This document shows positions 44,230-54,200 of a stretch of 64,000 nucleotides of DNA, piece after piece; position 1 is the stretch's first letter, and each line of letters opens with the position of its first letter. This stretch comes from Cytobacillus sp. S13-E01 (GTDB lineage Bacteria > Bacillota > Bacilli > Bacillales > Bacillaceae_L), in the NCBI RefSeq assembly GCF_029193815.1, contig NZ_JARFVC010000002.1, positions 240,853 to 304,852 of the forward strand, in the 5' to 3' direction. Under the pieces are notes generated by a model. That model was given only the letters and a program-made list of their open reading frames with translations, did no database searches and had not been told where the DNA came from. A program made the position numbers and the translations under genes.

Positions 44230-44475
44230 ATTCATAGGCGGAGAATTTCCTGCTAATGTATATAGTGGAGGCTTAAGATGCAGATATAAGCGGAGATATT
44301 CCGATTAACTGCTCTAAATAAGACAAAATCCAAGGATTTGGATAATATAAACGGAAAAACTTCCCTTATTTTTAGGAAAATATGCGTATTTACCAATTTA
44401 AACGGAATTTTATTTAAACACGGTAAGTACAGCATTTAGTTATAATAGAGCCAAAATTTCCGATAATCCGATCTT
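44230..44475. repeat. degenerate array of GCGGA...TCCG units
   Basis: At least five short motifs of the type (A)GCGGA or ACGGA near a TCCG or TTCC occur in about 245 bases: GGCGGAGAATTTCCT, AAGCGGAGATATTCCG, AACGGAAAAACTTCC, AACGGAATTTTA and TTTCCGATAATCCG. Each is a small quasi-palindrome. No gene is convincing here. The open frame on the minus strand at 44253-44435 lacks a ribosome site. Confidence 0.4.
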
Positions 44476-44503
44476 ATACATAATTCAACATAGTAATTTA
44501 CAT

Positions 44504-44552
44504 CTATTTGCGAATAGCAATTATCAGATAGAGAATTGCTATTCGCAAATAG
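44504..44552. terminator. perfect 19-base inverted repeat
   Basis: CTATTTGCGAATAGCAATT and its exact complement are separated by about 11 bases and followed by TTATTTTTA. It can serve as a terminator, but its length and perfection are unusual. Confidence 0.55.
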
Positions 44553-44604
44553 TTATTTTTATCATGCGATTTTATATGTTAAATTGCAAAAAAACATTGA
44601 TCTA

Positions 44605-44650
44605 GCAAAAAAAAAAAGGGTGAGAAAATCACTATGATTTCGCACCCTAT
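44605..44650 (-). terminator. terminator of ypgR
   Basis: On the minus strand GGGTGCGAAATCA / TGATTTTCTCACCC is followed by a run of twelve T. Confidence 0.8.
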
Positions 44651-44660
44651 TTGCATTGTG

Positions 44661-44722
44661 ATTTACTGTTTTGCACCTTTAAAGAGAACCCGTTATTCAT
44701 AAGAATAGCCTTGTCTTTTTAT
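44661..44722 (-). repeat. about 60-base repeat (family C), right copy
   Basis: Read on the minus strand it gives AAAAAGACAAGGCTATTC, AATAACGGGTTC and AAAGGTGCAAAACAG, matching the left copy at 44009-44070 with a small deletion and a few changes. Confidence 0.6.
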
Positions 44723-44724
44723 TT

Positions 44725-45849
44725 CTATTTATTTTCATTACGGCTTTCTGTCATTTGCTTCCAAACAGAGCCTTTTGCTTCTTCCCCACCTTCAATACGT
44801 GCAATTGCAAGTTTAATTTGTAGGCTCACTTCAAATTCCGGATCATCTTGCGCTTGTTTTAGTGCAGGGAGTGCGGTTTCATCTCCAACTTCATATAAGT
44901 ACATTGCGGCACGCCAGCGGACAAGTTTATTTCGGTCTTGAAGCGCATCAACCATTGGTCCTATCGCATCTGGATTACCGATATCGGACAAACAATCTCC
45001 AGCCGTTCTTCTAACCGTTACTGATTTATCCTTTAATGCCAGGTATAGCAACGGGAGGGCTTTGGGTGTTTCTATCATCCCTAAATATACAGTAGCCAAA
45101 CGGCGAATCGAGGCCTTTTCATCAAATAGTGCATTTTCTAAAACAGGAAGATCATCCTCTTTTGGATCCATTTGTTCTAGTGTGGCATATCTTTTGGTCC
45201 AGTCTGGATTAGCTAACATCTCCATTGTCACCTTATAGCTTGCACGTTTAGCAACAATTGAATCTTTTTCTCTTGATGAGTTCTTAATAAGTCTGTCTAA
45301 TCGGTCATCACTGTATGCTGCAGAAAGTTCCTCTACAACTTCCTTACCTATTTCATCTAATTTCCCATAACGAACCCCCTGCTCATTCCAAGTCCGTTCC
45401 TTTACAACATTTTCACTGTTTTTTTGAACCTCTATTACAGCATTTACAAAGCGCTCAGGAAGACCAAACCGAGCCTCTTCATTGCCATCATTTAGTTTAA
45501 CCTGCATCGGTACACCATGTATCATTTGAACGAATACTTTAACCTCGCCATAATCGCTTGAACTTCGATTTTCTCCGTTCATACTCTCAACGTCTTCACC
45601 AAATGTTTTGCGAACTTCTGGTAATATATCCTTCCAATCGTACTTTGCATTTCGTTCAATTGCTAAAAAATCTGCAACGTGATATACACCTTTGATTCCT
45701 TCAATTGACATGATATCTTGGATAAGTTTTGGAGCTTCTTCTCGATTTTCTTTTTTGTAATTATTACTTTTCCCACCTGGAAGCTCTTGATCCAAGTTTA
45801 TCTTCATTGTATTTGGACTTGGAGTCGGCTCTATTGAAGTAATCTTCAC
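44725..45849 (-). CDS. ypgR: YpgR, CvfC-type conserved virulence factor with HEAT repeats
   Basis: A 374-residue soluble protein. An N-terminal Nfu-like/scaffold-type domain (residues 1-85, ITSIEPTPSPNTMKINLDQ) is followed by a linker. Then come HEAT-like repeats from about residue 230 (RRLATVYLGMIETPKALPLLYLAL, VRRTAGDCLSDIGNPDAIGPMV, VRWRAAMYLYEVGDETALPALK). I match it to B. subtilis YpgR and staphylococcal CvfC. Role not established. A long T-tract terminator follows. Confidence 0.85.
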   Translation of the reverse strand: MKITSIEPTPSPNTMKINLDQELPGGKSNNYKKENREEAPKLIQDIMSIEGIKGVYHVADFLAIERNAKYDWKDILPEVRKTFGEDVESMNGENRSSSDYGEVKVFVQMIHGVPMQVKLNDGNEEARFGLPERFVNAVIEVQKNSENVVKERTWNEQGVRYGKLDEIGKEVVEELSAAYSDDRLDRLIKNSSREKDSIVAKRASYKVTMEMLANPDWTKRYATLEQMDPKEDDLPVLENALFDEKASIRRLATVYLGMIETPKALPLLYLALKDKSVTVRRTAGDCLSDIGNPDAIGPMVDALQDRNKLVRWRAAMYLYEVGDETALPALKQAQDDPEFEVSLQIKLAIARIEGGEEAKGSVWKQMTESRNENK

Positions 45850-45990
45850 TTTTATCAGCCCCTTAAAAATTTGTATCTTTCTGGGTTATAATTCTAGATT
45901 CTATCATAGACCATTAGCAGTTTCCATTTTTACAACTTAGGAAACATGTCATAAAAATAGCGTAATTCGGGTTTATTTTATGACAATTTT

Positions 45991-47874
45991 CTAATTACCT
46001 TCAACTATTTCAGAAAGCTCTGTCCAACGTTCGATTAGCCATTCAAGCTCCTCACTCTTACTTTGTTGTTCTAGTAATAGGCTTTGTGCCTTCTCATAAT
46101 CACTACCCGCTTGCTCAATTTTCTTATTAATTTCGACACACTCTTCTTCAAGCACAGCTATTTTCCCTTCAATTTCTCCCCACTCTTTTTGTTCCATATA
46201 GGTTAATTTTATTTTCTTTGTCTGTTTTTCATCTGCAACCACTTTAGATTCTTGCTTAGGCTCTCTCTCTTTTATCGACAGGTCCAATTGCTCTAAATAG
46301 TCAGAATAATCACCATAATAATGACCAACATTTCCATTCTCATTAAAAGTAAGCAGCTGTTTTGCAATTTTGTCTAGAAAATAACGGTCATGTGATACCG
46401 TTATAACAACTCCAGGAAATTCCTCTAAATAATCTTCTAATACTGTAAGTGTTTGAGTGTCAAGATCATTGGTTGGTTCATCTAAGAGTAATACATTCGG
46501 CTCAGACATAAGTACTTTTAGGAGATATAATCTCCGCTTTTCTCCACCTGAGAGTTTTCTAATTGGTGTACCATGCGTATGGACAGGAAAAAGAAATCGC
46601 TCTAACATTTGTGAAGCTGATATTACTTTTCCCTCTAAGGTTCGAATCACCTCTGCCGTTTCTTTAATATATTCAATCATTCGTTTATTTTCGTCCATAT
46701 CATCGTTCTCTTGTGTATAATAACCCATTTTAACCGTTTGTCCTACTTCGACCTCTCCACTATCAGCACCCACTCTTCCCGCGAGCATGTTCAGGAGTGT
46801 AGATTTTCCACTTCCATTGTTACCCACAATTCCAATTCGATCACCTGGTTTAATTAGAAAGCTAAAGTTGTCTAAAACAGTTCGAACTCCAAATCTTTTT
46901 GAAACATCCTTTAATTCTATTACTTTTTTTCCAAGACGACTTCCACCAATAGCGATGTCAACTTTTTCCTTATCAACAGGACCACTCGTTTTTTCAAGTT
47001 CCTCGAACCGATCAATCCGTGCTTTTTGTTTTGTTGTCCGTGCCTTTGCACCACGTCTTATCCAAGCTAACTCTCTTCTAAATAAATTTTGACGTTTTGA
47101 CTCACTCGCCTGTTCTTGCTCTTCTCTTAACGCCTTTGCTTCCAAAAAATCACCATAATTACCGGTATAACTATATAGATTGCCTTGATCTATTTCTAAA
47201 ATTCTATTTGTTACTCTATCTAAAAAATAGCGATCATGGGTAACGAGTAATAATGCTCCGTTGTATCTAGATAAATAATCTTCTAACCATTTTATGGTTG
47301 AATAATCTAGATGATTTGTCGGTTCATCCAAAATTAACAGGTCAGGAGTTTGGATTAAGCATTGCGCCATTGCCACTCGCTTTTTTTGTCCCCCTGAAAG
47401 CTCACCAACAACCTTTGAAAAATCTGTTATACCTAATTTTGTTAGGACTGCCTTTGCATTAGAATTAGCTTCCCACGCATTTTCGGCATCCATCTTCTGT
47501 TGTACTTTAAATAGCAGATCTTGAACACTTGGGTTTGCTGGATCATGTTCAAGTTGTAAAAGAACAGCTTCGTATTCTCTTAACAATCGAATTAATGGGG
47601 TATCTCCAAAAAACACTTGCTCAAGTACCGTATTATTTTCATTAAACTCCGGTTGCTGTGCTAGATAGCTAATGGTATAGCCCTTCGAACTAGAAATAAT
47701 TCCAGAATCTGAGTCTTCTACCCCTGCAATTATTTTTAAAAAAGTAGACTTTCCAGTACCATTAACACCTATGATGCCAATTCTTTCATTATCCGTTATA
47801 CTGTATGACACATTATCGAATAACAATTTTTCGGCATAGCTTTTCGACAAATTTTCGATTGTTAACATTTTCAT
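45991..47874 (-). CDS. yfmR: ABC-F family ATPase (YfmR/Uup type)
   Basis: A 627-residue protein with two ABC domains. The first has Walker A GVNGTGKS, signature LSGGQKKR and Walker B LLILDEPTNHLD. The linker around 250-310 has RRGAKARTTKQKARIDRFEEL. The second has GNNGSGKST, LSGGEKRRL and LLLDEPTNDLD. The C-terminus is a coiled coil. ABC-F proteins of this type act on the ribosome, not in transport. The start ATG 47874 overlaps the ypgQ stop codon (ATGA), so the two genes are coupled. Confidence 0.9.
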   Translation of the reverse strand: MKMLTIENLSKSYAEKLLFDNVSYSITDNERIGIIGVNGTGKSTFLKIIAGVEDSDSGIISSSKGYTISYLAQQPEFNENNTVLEQVFFGDTPLIRLLREYEAVLLQLEHDPANPSVQDLLFKVQQKMDAENAWEANSNAKAVLTKLGITDFSKVVGELSGGQKKRVAMAQCLIQTPDLLILDEPTNHLDYSTIKWLEDYLSRYNGALLLVTHDRYFLDRVTNRILEIDQGNLYSYTGNYGDFLEAKALREEQEQASESKRQNLFRRELAWIRRGAKARTTKQKARIDRFEELEKTSGPVDKEKVDIAIGGSRLGKKVIELKDVSKRFGVRTVLDNFSFLIKPGDRIGIVGNNGSGKSTLLNMLAGRVGADSGEVEVGQTVKMGYYTQENDDMDENKRMIEYIKETAEVIRTLEGKVISASQMLERFLFPVHTHGTPIRKLSGGEKRRLYLLKVLMSEPNVLLLDEPTNDLDTQTLTVLEDYLEEFPGVVITVSHDRYFLDKIAKQLLTFNENGNVGHYYGDYSDYLEQLDLSIKEREPKQESKVVADEKQTKKIKLTYMEQKEWGEIEGKIAVLEEECVEINKKIEQAGSDYEKAQSLLLEQQSKSEELEWLIERWTELSEIVEGN

Positions 47875-48518
47875 TTTGTTCCATTCCATTCTTTATAAAA
47901 TTGGTCTAAATAAGCTTCCATAAAACGGTGTCGTTCCATTGCAATCTCTTTAGCGGATTTGGTATTCATTAATTCTGAAAGCTTTAGTAATTTTTCATAA
48001 AAATGGTTTATTGCTGTGCTTGTTCCATTTCTATATTCAGCTTTTGTTAAGCTTCTTCGAACAGGTATGGAAGGATCATAGATAAGATCTAAACGGGAAC
48101 CTGCATAGGCAAATGTTCTTGCTATACCAACTGCACCAATTGCATCAAGACGGTCAGCATCTTGTACAATTTTACCTTCTAAGGTTGTCATAGGTTCACC
48201 ATGACCACCTTTGAAGGACATCGTTTTAATAATTTCTATAATGTGGTTACTATCATTTTCATTAAGGTTCAATTTTTTTAACCATTGGATTACTTTGTTT
48301 ATGCCTGCTTGTTCATCACTATTTAGCTTCTCATCAGCTACATCATGTAATAAAGCCGCTAACTCGACAATAAGTAGTTTTGCATCTTCCTTCCTAGCAA
48401 GCTCTACAGCCATATTTCTCACTCGAAAAATATGCCACCAATCATGACCACTGCTGTCATTTTGCAATATATTTCGAACGAAAAACTCCGTATTTTCAAT
48501 CATATCATGTCTGTCCAT
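47871..48518 (-). CDS. ypgQ: HD-domain phosphohydrolase YpgQ
   Basis: A 215-residue HD-superfamily enzyme. The metal ligands are seen in HDWWHIFRVRNMA (about 24-36), ALLHDVADEK (HD pair, about 57-66) and DADRLDAIGAVG. YpgQ proteins hydrolyse nucleoside triphosphates or their analogues to the monophosphate. Its stop overlaps the start of the ABC-F gene. It follows in the B. subtilis ypgR-ypgQ order, but here the ABC-F gene is between them. Confidence 0.9.
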   Translation of the reverse strand: MDRHDMIENTEFFVRNILQNDSSGHDWWHIFRVRNMAVELARKEDAKLLIVELAALLHDVADEKLNSDEQAGINKVIQWLKKLNLNENDSNHIIEIIKTMSFKGGHGEPMTTLEGKIVQDADRLDAIGAVGIARTFAYAGSRLDLIYDPSIPVRRSLTKAEYRNGTSTAINHFYEKLLKLSELMNTKSAKEIAMERHRFMEAYLDQFYKEWNGTK

Positions 48519-48719
48519 TACATTACCTCACTAAATTAGTATTTTTATTTTACCATGTTAACTAGGCAATTGTGGATTTCTTACTCATGTAAATAGCAAA
48601 ATTGACTCGGAAAGCATAAGATGAAAGTAAAAATTGGGTAGCTAAACTAGGGTTCTAATTAGTGGTTGATAAAGAAGGCGGCTGAGATTGTTCTCAGCCT
48701 TATAAATGAGGTGAAAAAT

Positions 48720-48971
48720 ATGTATGGTTATCGAAATTGGTCTATCCGGCCGGAAATTGGTACAGCTTGGTATGGTCGGCATGTCGTTATTATAAGATGT
48801 AATCCATATTTAAATAAGTTTTTAGAAATTGCTAAAAGCTTACATGCTCCTACCGAATTACCTAATGAAAATTGTGCCGAAACACTCGCACAATACTTTA
48901 GTATTGGCTATGAATTATTGGAAGTGACAGCTATTTCACAAAATGAGGTACTTTATATTTTAAGAAAATAA
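48720..48971 (+). CDS. hypothetical protein
   Basis: An 83-residue protein starting at ATG 48720, with GAGGTG upstream. It has MYGYRNWSIRPEIGTAWYGR and ends in LYILRK. It has no signal or membrane segment. I do not recognise it. A small hairpin GGCTGAG / CTCAGCC (48679-48698) sits just before the ribosome site and may be a leader structure. The upstream in-frame start at 48666 reads through that hairpin and is rejected. It converges on the next gene. Confidence 0.65.
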   Translation: MYGYRNWSIRPEIGTAWYGRHVVIIRCNPYLNKFLEIAKSLHAPTELPNENCAETLAQYFSIGYELLEVTAISQNEVLYILRK

Positions 48972-48974
48972 ATC

Positions 48975-49277
48975 TTAATCAAATCGCTGCGTTTCGGTTT
49001 GATCAACAATTTCTTCTAGCTCTGTTAGAAAGTTTAATTGCAATGGACCAGGTATTTCTTCAATGAGTTCTTTTATTTCGGGAAGTTCCTCAGCCTCTTC
49101 AACGGTTTGTGGTCGATTTTCTAATGTATTGAACCATTTTTTTAATTCCTCAATGAACAAGTAAAAGTGATGCTCAAACCTCTCAGCCCAATGCGCACCT
49201 TCATCATCGTACGTTTTACTCATCATTTCCCAATCTTCCATTGTGGTTTTAAATATTGATCGAACATTTAGAAACAA
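48975..49277 (-). CDS. hypothetical acidic protein
   Basis: A 100-residue acidic protein starting at TTG 49277, with TAAGGAGG 7 bases upstream. It is rich in Glu and aromatic residues (AHWAERFEHHFYLFIEELKKW), with a Glu/Pro-rich second half (EEAEELPEIKELIEEIPGP). Probably helical. The family is unknown to me. It follows DegV by 85 bases and could be part of the same transcript. Confidence 0.65.
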   Translation of the reverse strand: MFLNVRSIFKTTMEDWEMMSKTYDDEGAHWAERFEHHFYLFIEELKKWFNTLENRPQTVEEAEELPEIKELIEEIPGPLQLNFLTELEEIVDQTETQRFD

Positions 49278-49362
49278 GGTTATTCCTCCTTAATTCTTTT
49301 ACAACAACATAAATTGGTTTACTTATAATGTGAACCTTTACCAATTTTTTAAGGAGGGGGGC

Positions 49363-50220
49363 TTAATGCTCCTTAGGCGTAGGACAAAACCAACTGATGC
49401 CGATTGTTTCTTCACCAGCATGAACCCCTATCGCTGTACCTAAAGGACAAATTTTAATTTCTACATTTTCAGCAAACTTCCTAATTTCTTCCATAAGTAG
49501 TTTTACCTTATCATCACGTAGTCCATATAATAGGTAAACTTCCTTTATCAAGTTATTATTATATGCCTTTTCAAACATTTCTACAATTCGGGCCGTCGCC
49601 TTCTTTTCAGACCTAACTTTTTCAACAACTGTAAGACTACCTCCAGTTAGTGAAATGATTGGTTTTATCTTTAATAAACTTCCGAGGTAAAATTGTGCAC
49701 TATTCATTCTACCACTTCTATGTAACTGTTCTAAACTTCCTATTAGTACATATGTTTCATTACGTACTGCCATCTTCTCTAGATATGTACCGATTGCTTC
49801 AATACTATTACCTTCTTCATGAAGTCGAATTCCTTCTCTTATCATAACACCCATTGGGTATGTTAAAATCTTTGAATCAATCACTGTTACCGGGATATTT
49901 ACAAGCTCCGAGGCCTGAAATGCAGAAAAAACAGTTCCACTTAGCTTACTAGATACATGTACTGAAAAGATATGATCATACTCTGCTTGTAATGTTTCAT
50001 ATAACTGAACAAACATTCCAACAGACGGCTGTGACGTTTTAGGTGGTATTGGAGCTGATTTTAATTTTTTATAAAACTGATCGAGGGTAATATTGACTCC
50101 TTCTTGAAACTGTTCAGTTCCAAAAATAATAGTCATAGGAATTGTATATACGTCAAACCGTTCTTTAATACGATCATCTAGATAAGCTGTACTATCAGTT
50201 ACCCATGCAACCCGTACCAT
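49363..50220 (-). CDS. DegV family fatty-acid-binding protein
   Basis: A 285-residue DegV/FakB-type protein. VAWVTDSTAYL (residues 4-14) is the phosphate-binding start, and HVSSKLSGTVFSA (about 88-100) and RSGRM contact the fatty acid head group. Such proteins present fatty acids to the kinase FakA. No FakA gene is in view. The gene could be transcribed with the preceding amidohydrolase, but a hairpin intervenes. Confidence 0.88.
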   Translation of the reverse strand: MVRVAWVTDSTAYLDDRIKERFDVYTIPMTIIFGTEQFQEGVNITLDQFYKKLKSAPIPPKTSQPSVGMFVQLYETLQAEYDHIFSVHVSSKLSGTVFSAFQASELVNIPVTVIDSKILTYPMGVMIREGIRLHEEGNSIEAIGTYLEKMAVRNETYVLIGSLEQLHRSGRMNSAQFYLGSLLKIKPIISLTGGSLTVVEKVRSEKKATARIVEMFEKAYNNNLIKEVYLLYGLRDDKVKLLMEEIRKFAENVEIKICPLGTAIGVHAGEETIGISWFCPTPKEH

Positions 50221-50315
50221 ATAAACACCCCTTTTTCTATTATTCTATTATATTTTTTATGTTTCTACTACATAACTATTAGAATTTTTCGAAATAAGCT
50301 ACTTTAAAGCACCTA

Positions 50316-50340
50316 AAACACGGTAAAACTACCGTGTTTC
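50316..50340 (-). terminator. hairpin overlapping the amidohydrolase stop codon
   Basis: AAACACGGTA / TACCGTGTTT with a 4-base loop, lying across the stop codon at 50329. Confidence 0.55.
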
Positions 50341-51189
50341 AATGTACTTCTCAATTTTCGGGAAAACCTTTAAAGCTGTATTATAAAATACATCATCATG
50401 ATATTGCTCAGGTATTATATTCTTAATGAATTGGATATATGGCTTTATCGGTATTAGCGGCCAATCAGAACCGAACAAAAATTTATCATAGTTATCACAA
50501 TAGGTAAGTGCATGTTGTAAATGATCAAAAAACCTAGTTTCTTGATGACGCTTCACATCTACTTCAGTTCCAACAATTAATCCTGAAAGATCAGCATACA
50601 TATTAGAATTTTTATAGACCACTTCTGCTCCATCTAACACCCATGGATCCCCAAAATGAGCCATCATAAAATTAACATCACGATGCTTCACTGCTACCTC
50701 ATCTAAAGCAAGCGGATGAGAATATTTTAATAGGCCTCTTTCAGAATAAGTATCACCTGTATGGAACACAACTGGTAAGCTATATTTTTTGGCTAGTTTA
50801 TAAACCGGTTCATACACATCGTCATATGCGTAAAATGGATAATAGCCTAGATATATTTTAATTCCAACGACATTCGGTAATTGGAGCTCCTTCTCAAGCT
50901 TGTGAAGTGTCGTTTCGTTAATGTCAAAAGGATTTACACCAGCACAATAAACGATATTTGATGGTATCACTTCAGAAAGGTCAATTCCCATCGGAGTTGT
51001 TGTTTCGTTATCAGGAAAGCCCATACCATTTGTTTCAGTTAAACCCATGGCAATCCCTAATATGACATCACATTCCTCATACTCTTTTATTATACCGTCA
51101 TATGAATAATCTACCTTAGATAGCTCTCGTGCGGTTGTATGGAAGCTTTTAATGTTTGAATAGTGCATATGAGCATCAATAATTTTCAT
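50329..51189 (-). CDS. amidohydrolase (amidohydro_2 family)
   Basis: A 286-residue TIM-barrel metal hydrolase. DAHMHYS at the N-terminus provides the HxH ligands, PVVFHTGDTY (about 137-146) the histidine of strand 5, NFMMAHFGDPW (about 167-177) another, and LFGSDWPLIP (about 242-251) the catalytic Asp. The substrate is unknown. The downstream end of the GNAT-fusion gene is 14 bases upstream of its start (AAAGGTGG), so the two are one operon and probably act on the same compound. Confidence 0.82.
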   Translation of the reverse strand: MKIIDAHMHYSNIKSFHTTARELSKVDYSYDGIIKEYEECDVILGIAMGLTETNGMGFPDNETTTPMGIDLSEVIPSNIVYCAGVNPFDINETTLHKLEKELQLPNVVGIKIYLGYYPFYAYDDVYEPVYKLAKKYSLPVVFHTGDTYSERGLLKYSHPLALDEVAVKHRDVNFMMAHFGDPWVLDGAEVVYKNSNMYADLSGLIVGTEVDVKRHQETRFFDHLQHALTYCDNYDKFLFGSDWPLIPIKPYIQFIKNIIPEQYHDDVFYNTALKVFPKIEKYIETR

Positions 51190-51202
51190 GTTTTTCCACC
51201 TT

Positions 51203-54200
51203 TTAAAACGAAATTCTTTTCAGTTGTTCAAACGCTGAAACCGGTAACAATTCATCATTAATCATAAAGAAGATTGGCGCAGTAGTAAAAACTTCTCCAT
51301 CTTTCAGGTCAAATTTATGTCCAATCTGACGCATGATAACCTCCTTATTTAGATATGTTTCGTTATTTTTTATGTTATTAGGGACTACAACCTGTAACAT
51401 ATCAGTCTGATCGGTCGAGCCAACACCACTAATATCGTCATGTTGAACTGAATATTCTCCTTTACCTGCAAAAATATAATTGTCATTGTGTAGAGATTCA
51501 TCCTTAACCCAACAACGCTCCAATTTATGACTTGGTTTAAGATATATATCTGTTAACCATTTATTATCCTTTAAATAATGGCCTGTATTTTGAATCACTT
51601 TTGAGAAGTGACATAAAAGCGGAACACCTGGTAACGTTATGAAATATTGTTCTACTAGAATACCTGTATATTTTTCATGACTACTATAGGTAGTTTCAAT
51701 TTTTATGCCTGACCACAAATTCTTATGCTGGTCTTGAGTAGTAATAAATTCAGCACTTGAAGACTCTTTTGTTATCGAATTATTACTAATATCATTAAAT
51801 ATACTCTTAATTCCTCCTGACCATGGATTCCACCATGATTTCGGTGACAGGGATGGATAGGATGCATCTAACCATTGGACACCATCTTTTTTTAGGGAGA
51901 ATATACTTGGGAAGAATGCTGGAGCAGCTTTAAATTCAATGACTCCATTGTGGACAGTATGAACCTGTTTACCATCTTTCTCGCTCGTATCGTACTGCAC
52001 AATTCCGCCTGACTGTGAAGTTAAAACGACTACTGATTTTTTGAACTGAGCACCATTTATCTTTGCGTGTAAATGAATCATATCAATAGGTTTCATAGAA
52101 CCATTTCTAACACTCTCACTTATTTCACTTATGTTTAAGCTTTTGTCATACTGTTTAGTAAACAAAATTTCGTTCTCTGTAGAAACATGGATTAAGCCAT
52201 TAATTGGACTGGTTCGGTAGTCACGCAATTTTATTAGAAGATGATCTGACAAACAAATTGGATTATCATCATTGACTGAAAAATGCACAGGCTCTACAGT
52301 GCCACTTAAAATGTTCTCTTCAGTTTGCATGGCAAATTCCCGGAATTCCTGCCACGTCTGGTACGCACCAACCGAAACAAATATTGGCTTCGTCTTAACG
52401 ACCTCTTCAACGCCCAAATTCTCTACTTTATGCTCTAAATAGAAATACCAAGATTCAAAGTTTAATCTGGCTTCTTTTGGCCAACAGATTCCGTGTGGAT
52501 AAGAACTATACCTGGAAAATAACCAGTTTTCCGTGAATTTCCCGCTATTCCAATATCCATATTTTGTCTGGACTGGGTCATCGCTTTTTACTATTTCATG
52601 CTCAATAGGGAAAACAGGCTTATTTAATTGGTGGTAAACCGGCTGTATTATCCAAGCTTCGTTGCATTGATGATGACCTGTGGAATTAGAAATTTCATAG
52701 TATTGTTCCATAATTCCCTCTGAATAAAGGTTAGCAACAATTGTAAGGTTGAGATTGTTAAAATCAGTTGAATTATATAGAGCTCGAATAGTGACTGAAT
52801 TACCATTTGTTATGAAATCGACCGTTTTAGGTCTCTTTTTAGAAAACTCACTTGAGTACGGTTTTCCCAACTTTGGGTACATTGTTATCGTTTTAGGTGC
52901 ATTTGAAGTAATTCTATCAATTATTAGATCATTATCAAATTTACTAAGCGACATTTTATACAAGCCATTATACACATGCCAAAAATCCTCTGTTTCTCCC
53001 GTAAACTTCGCTCCAAGACCTGAAAAACCGATACTAACCTTGCTGGTAAACGTTTGCGTTATACCACTTTCTCTTACTGTTTCTATATCTATAGTAGGAC
53101 TATAGAAGCCGAATTCCTTTAATTTATAGTGTATTGGAAGTGATACCTTTTCTTTCGCTTTTACTTCTACCGAAATGGATGGCTGAGTAATGTCTACCAT
53201 TTTAGTAGTAGGAAGTTCAAAATTAAATATTGCTGTCTCAGTAAAGTTATTTTCAATATTCAAATAAAATGTAGCGTGTTTGTCGATATAACACTGCCTG
53301 CCTTGCAGAGTGGGCGAAATTTTAGCTGGTTTTTTCGGTAGTACTCCTAGCTTAAAAAAAGCTGATTTTCCATTGATGCTCAGTTTTGTTATAACTGATG
53401 GATGTGTGCGCCAATTACTTTGTTCTTCATCAATTTCTCCTAAATGGAAAATTGCATCTAAGCTTAAAGAGTCAGAAACAGTAATCGTTTTTTTAAAATC
53501 AAACATAATTTCTTTATGGTTTACCCCTTCAAATGATATTTTGAGCGGGTGTTTACTTTTATTTTCAATGTCATATGTTATTTTATAATCATTGCCTGCT
53601 ACCAGAGAAAAATGATCTATCCTTGCTCTTATTAAATATTCTGCTGTTTCAATTAGTCTTAGTCCACGGCTCGTTCGTTCGAATTCCATGCTCAAACGAT
53701 TGCCTTCATTCTCCCAAGAGTATTGATAAAAGGTGAAATCATTTTCCTTGATCCCGTCAGGCTTTACCTCTATTATTCTACTACTCGAATCGTACCAATT
53801 AGTTTGTTCAAAAAATTCAGAGACAGCCTCTGTTTGTAAAACAGTTGGCATAAAGTTTAGCAGATGAGTTGTGTCATCACGGTCTTCCCAAAAGAAGCCA
53901 CACTTTTTGTAGAGGGGAACAGCTTTCGTGTTTCCAGGCCATGTATATAAATCTAATCTCGGCCATCCTAACGCAACAGTCCTCTCAATCGCTTTTTGGA
54001 CAAGCATTTTACCAATCTTTTTGCCATGATAATCAGGGCGAACATTTAACAACGGAATATACAAAGCACCTTCATCTTCTCTGTATTCGCTAAGACTACA
54101 ATAGCCGATAACCTTTTCACCTTCTTTAGCAAGAAAAAGATGAAGATTACTAGAGTTAGCTTCCTGCGTTTGTACCTTTTCTGCCGTTGTTTTTTGTGAA

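Noticed and set aside
44253..44435. Open reading frame of 60 codons on the minus strand
   Set aside because: AT-rich, no ribosome site, spans the CGGA array. Chance frame.
44230..44475. CRISPR array
   Set aside because: Repeat units are short and irregular, spacers are not of constant length, and no cas genes are in view.
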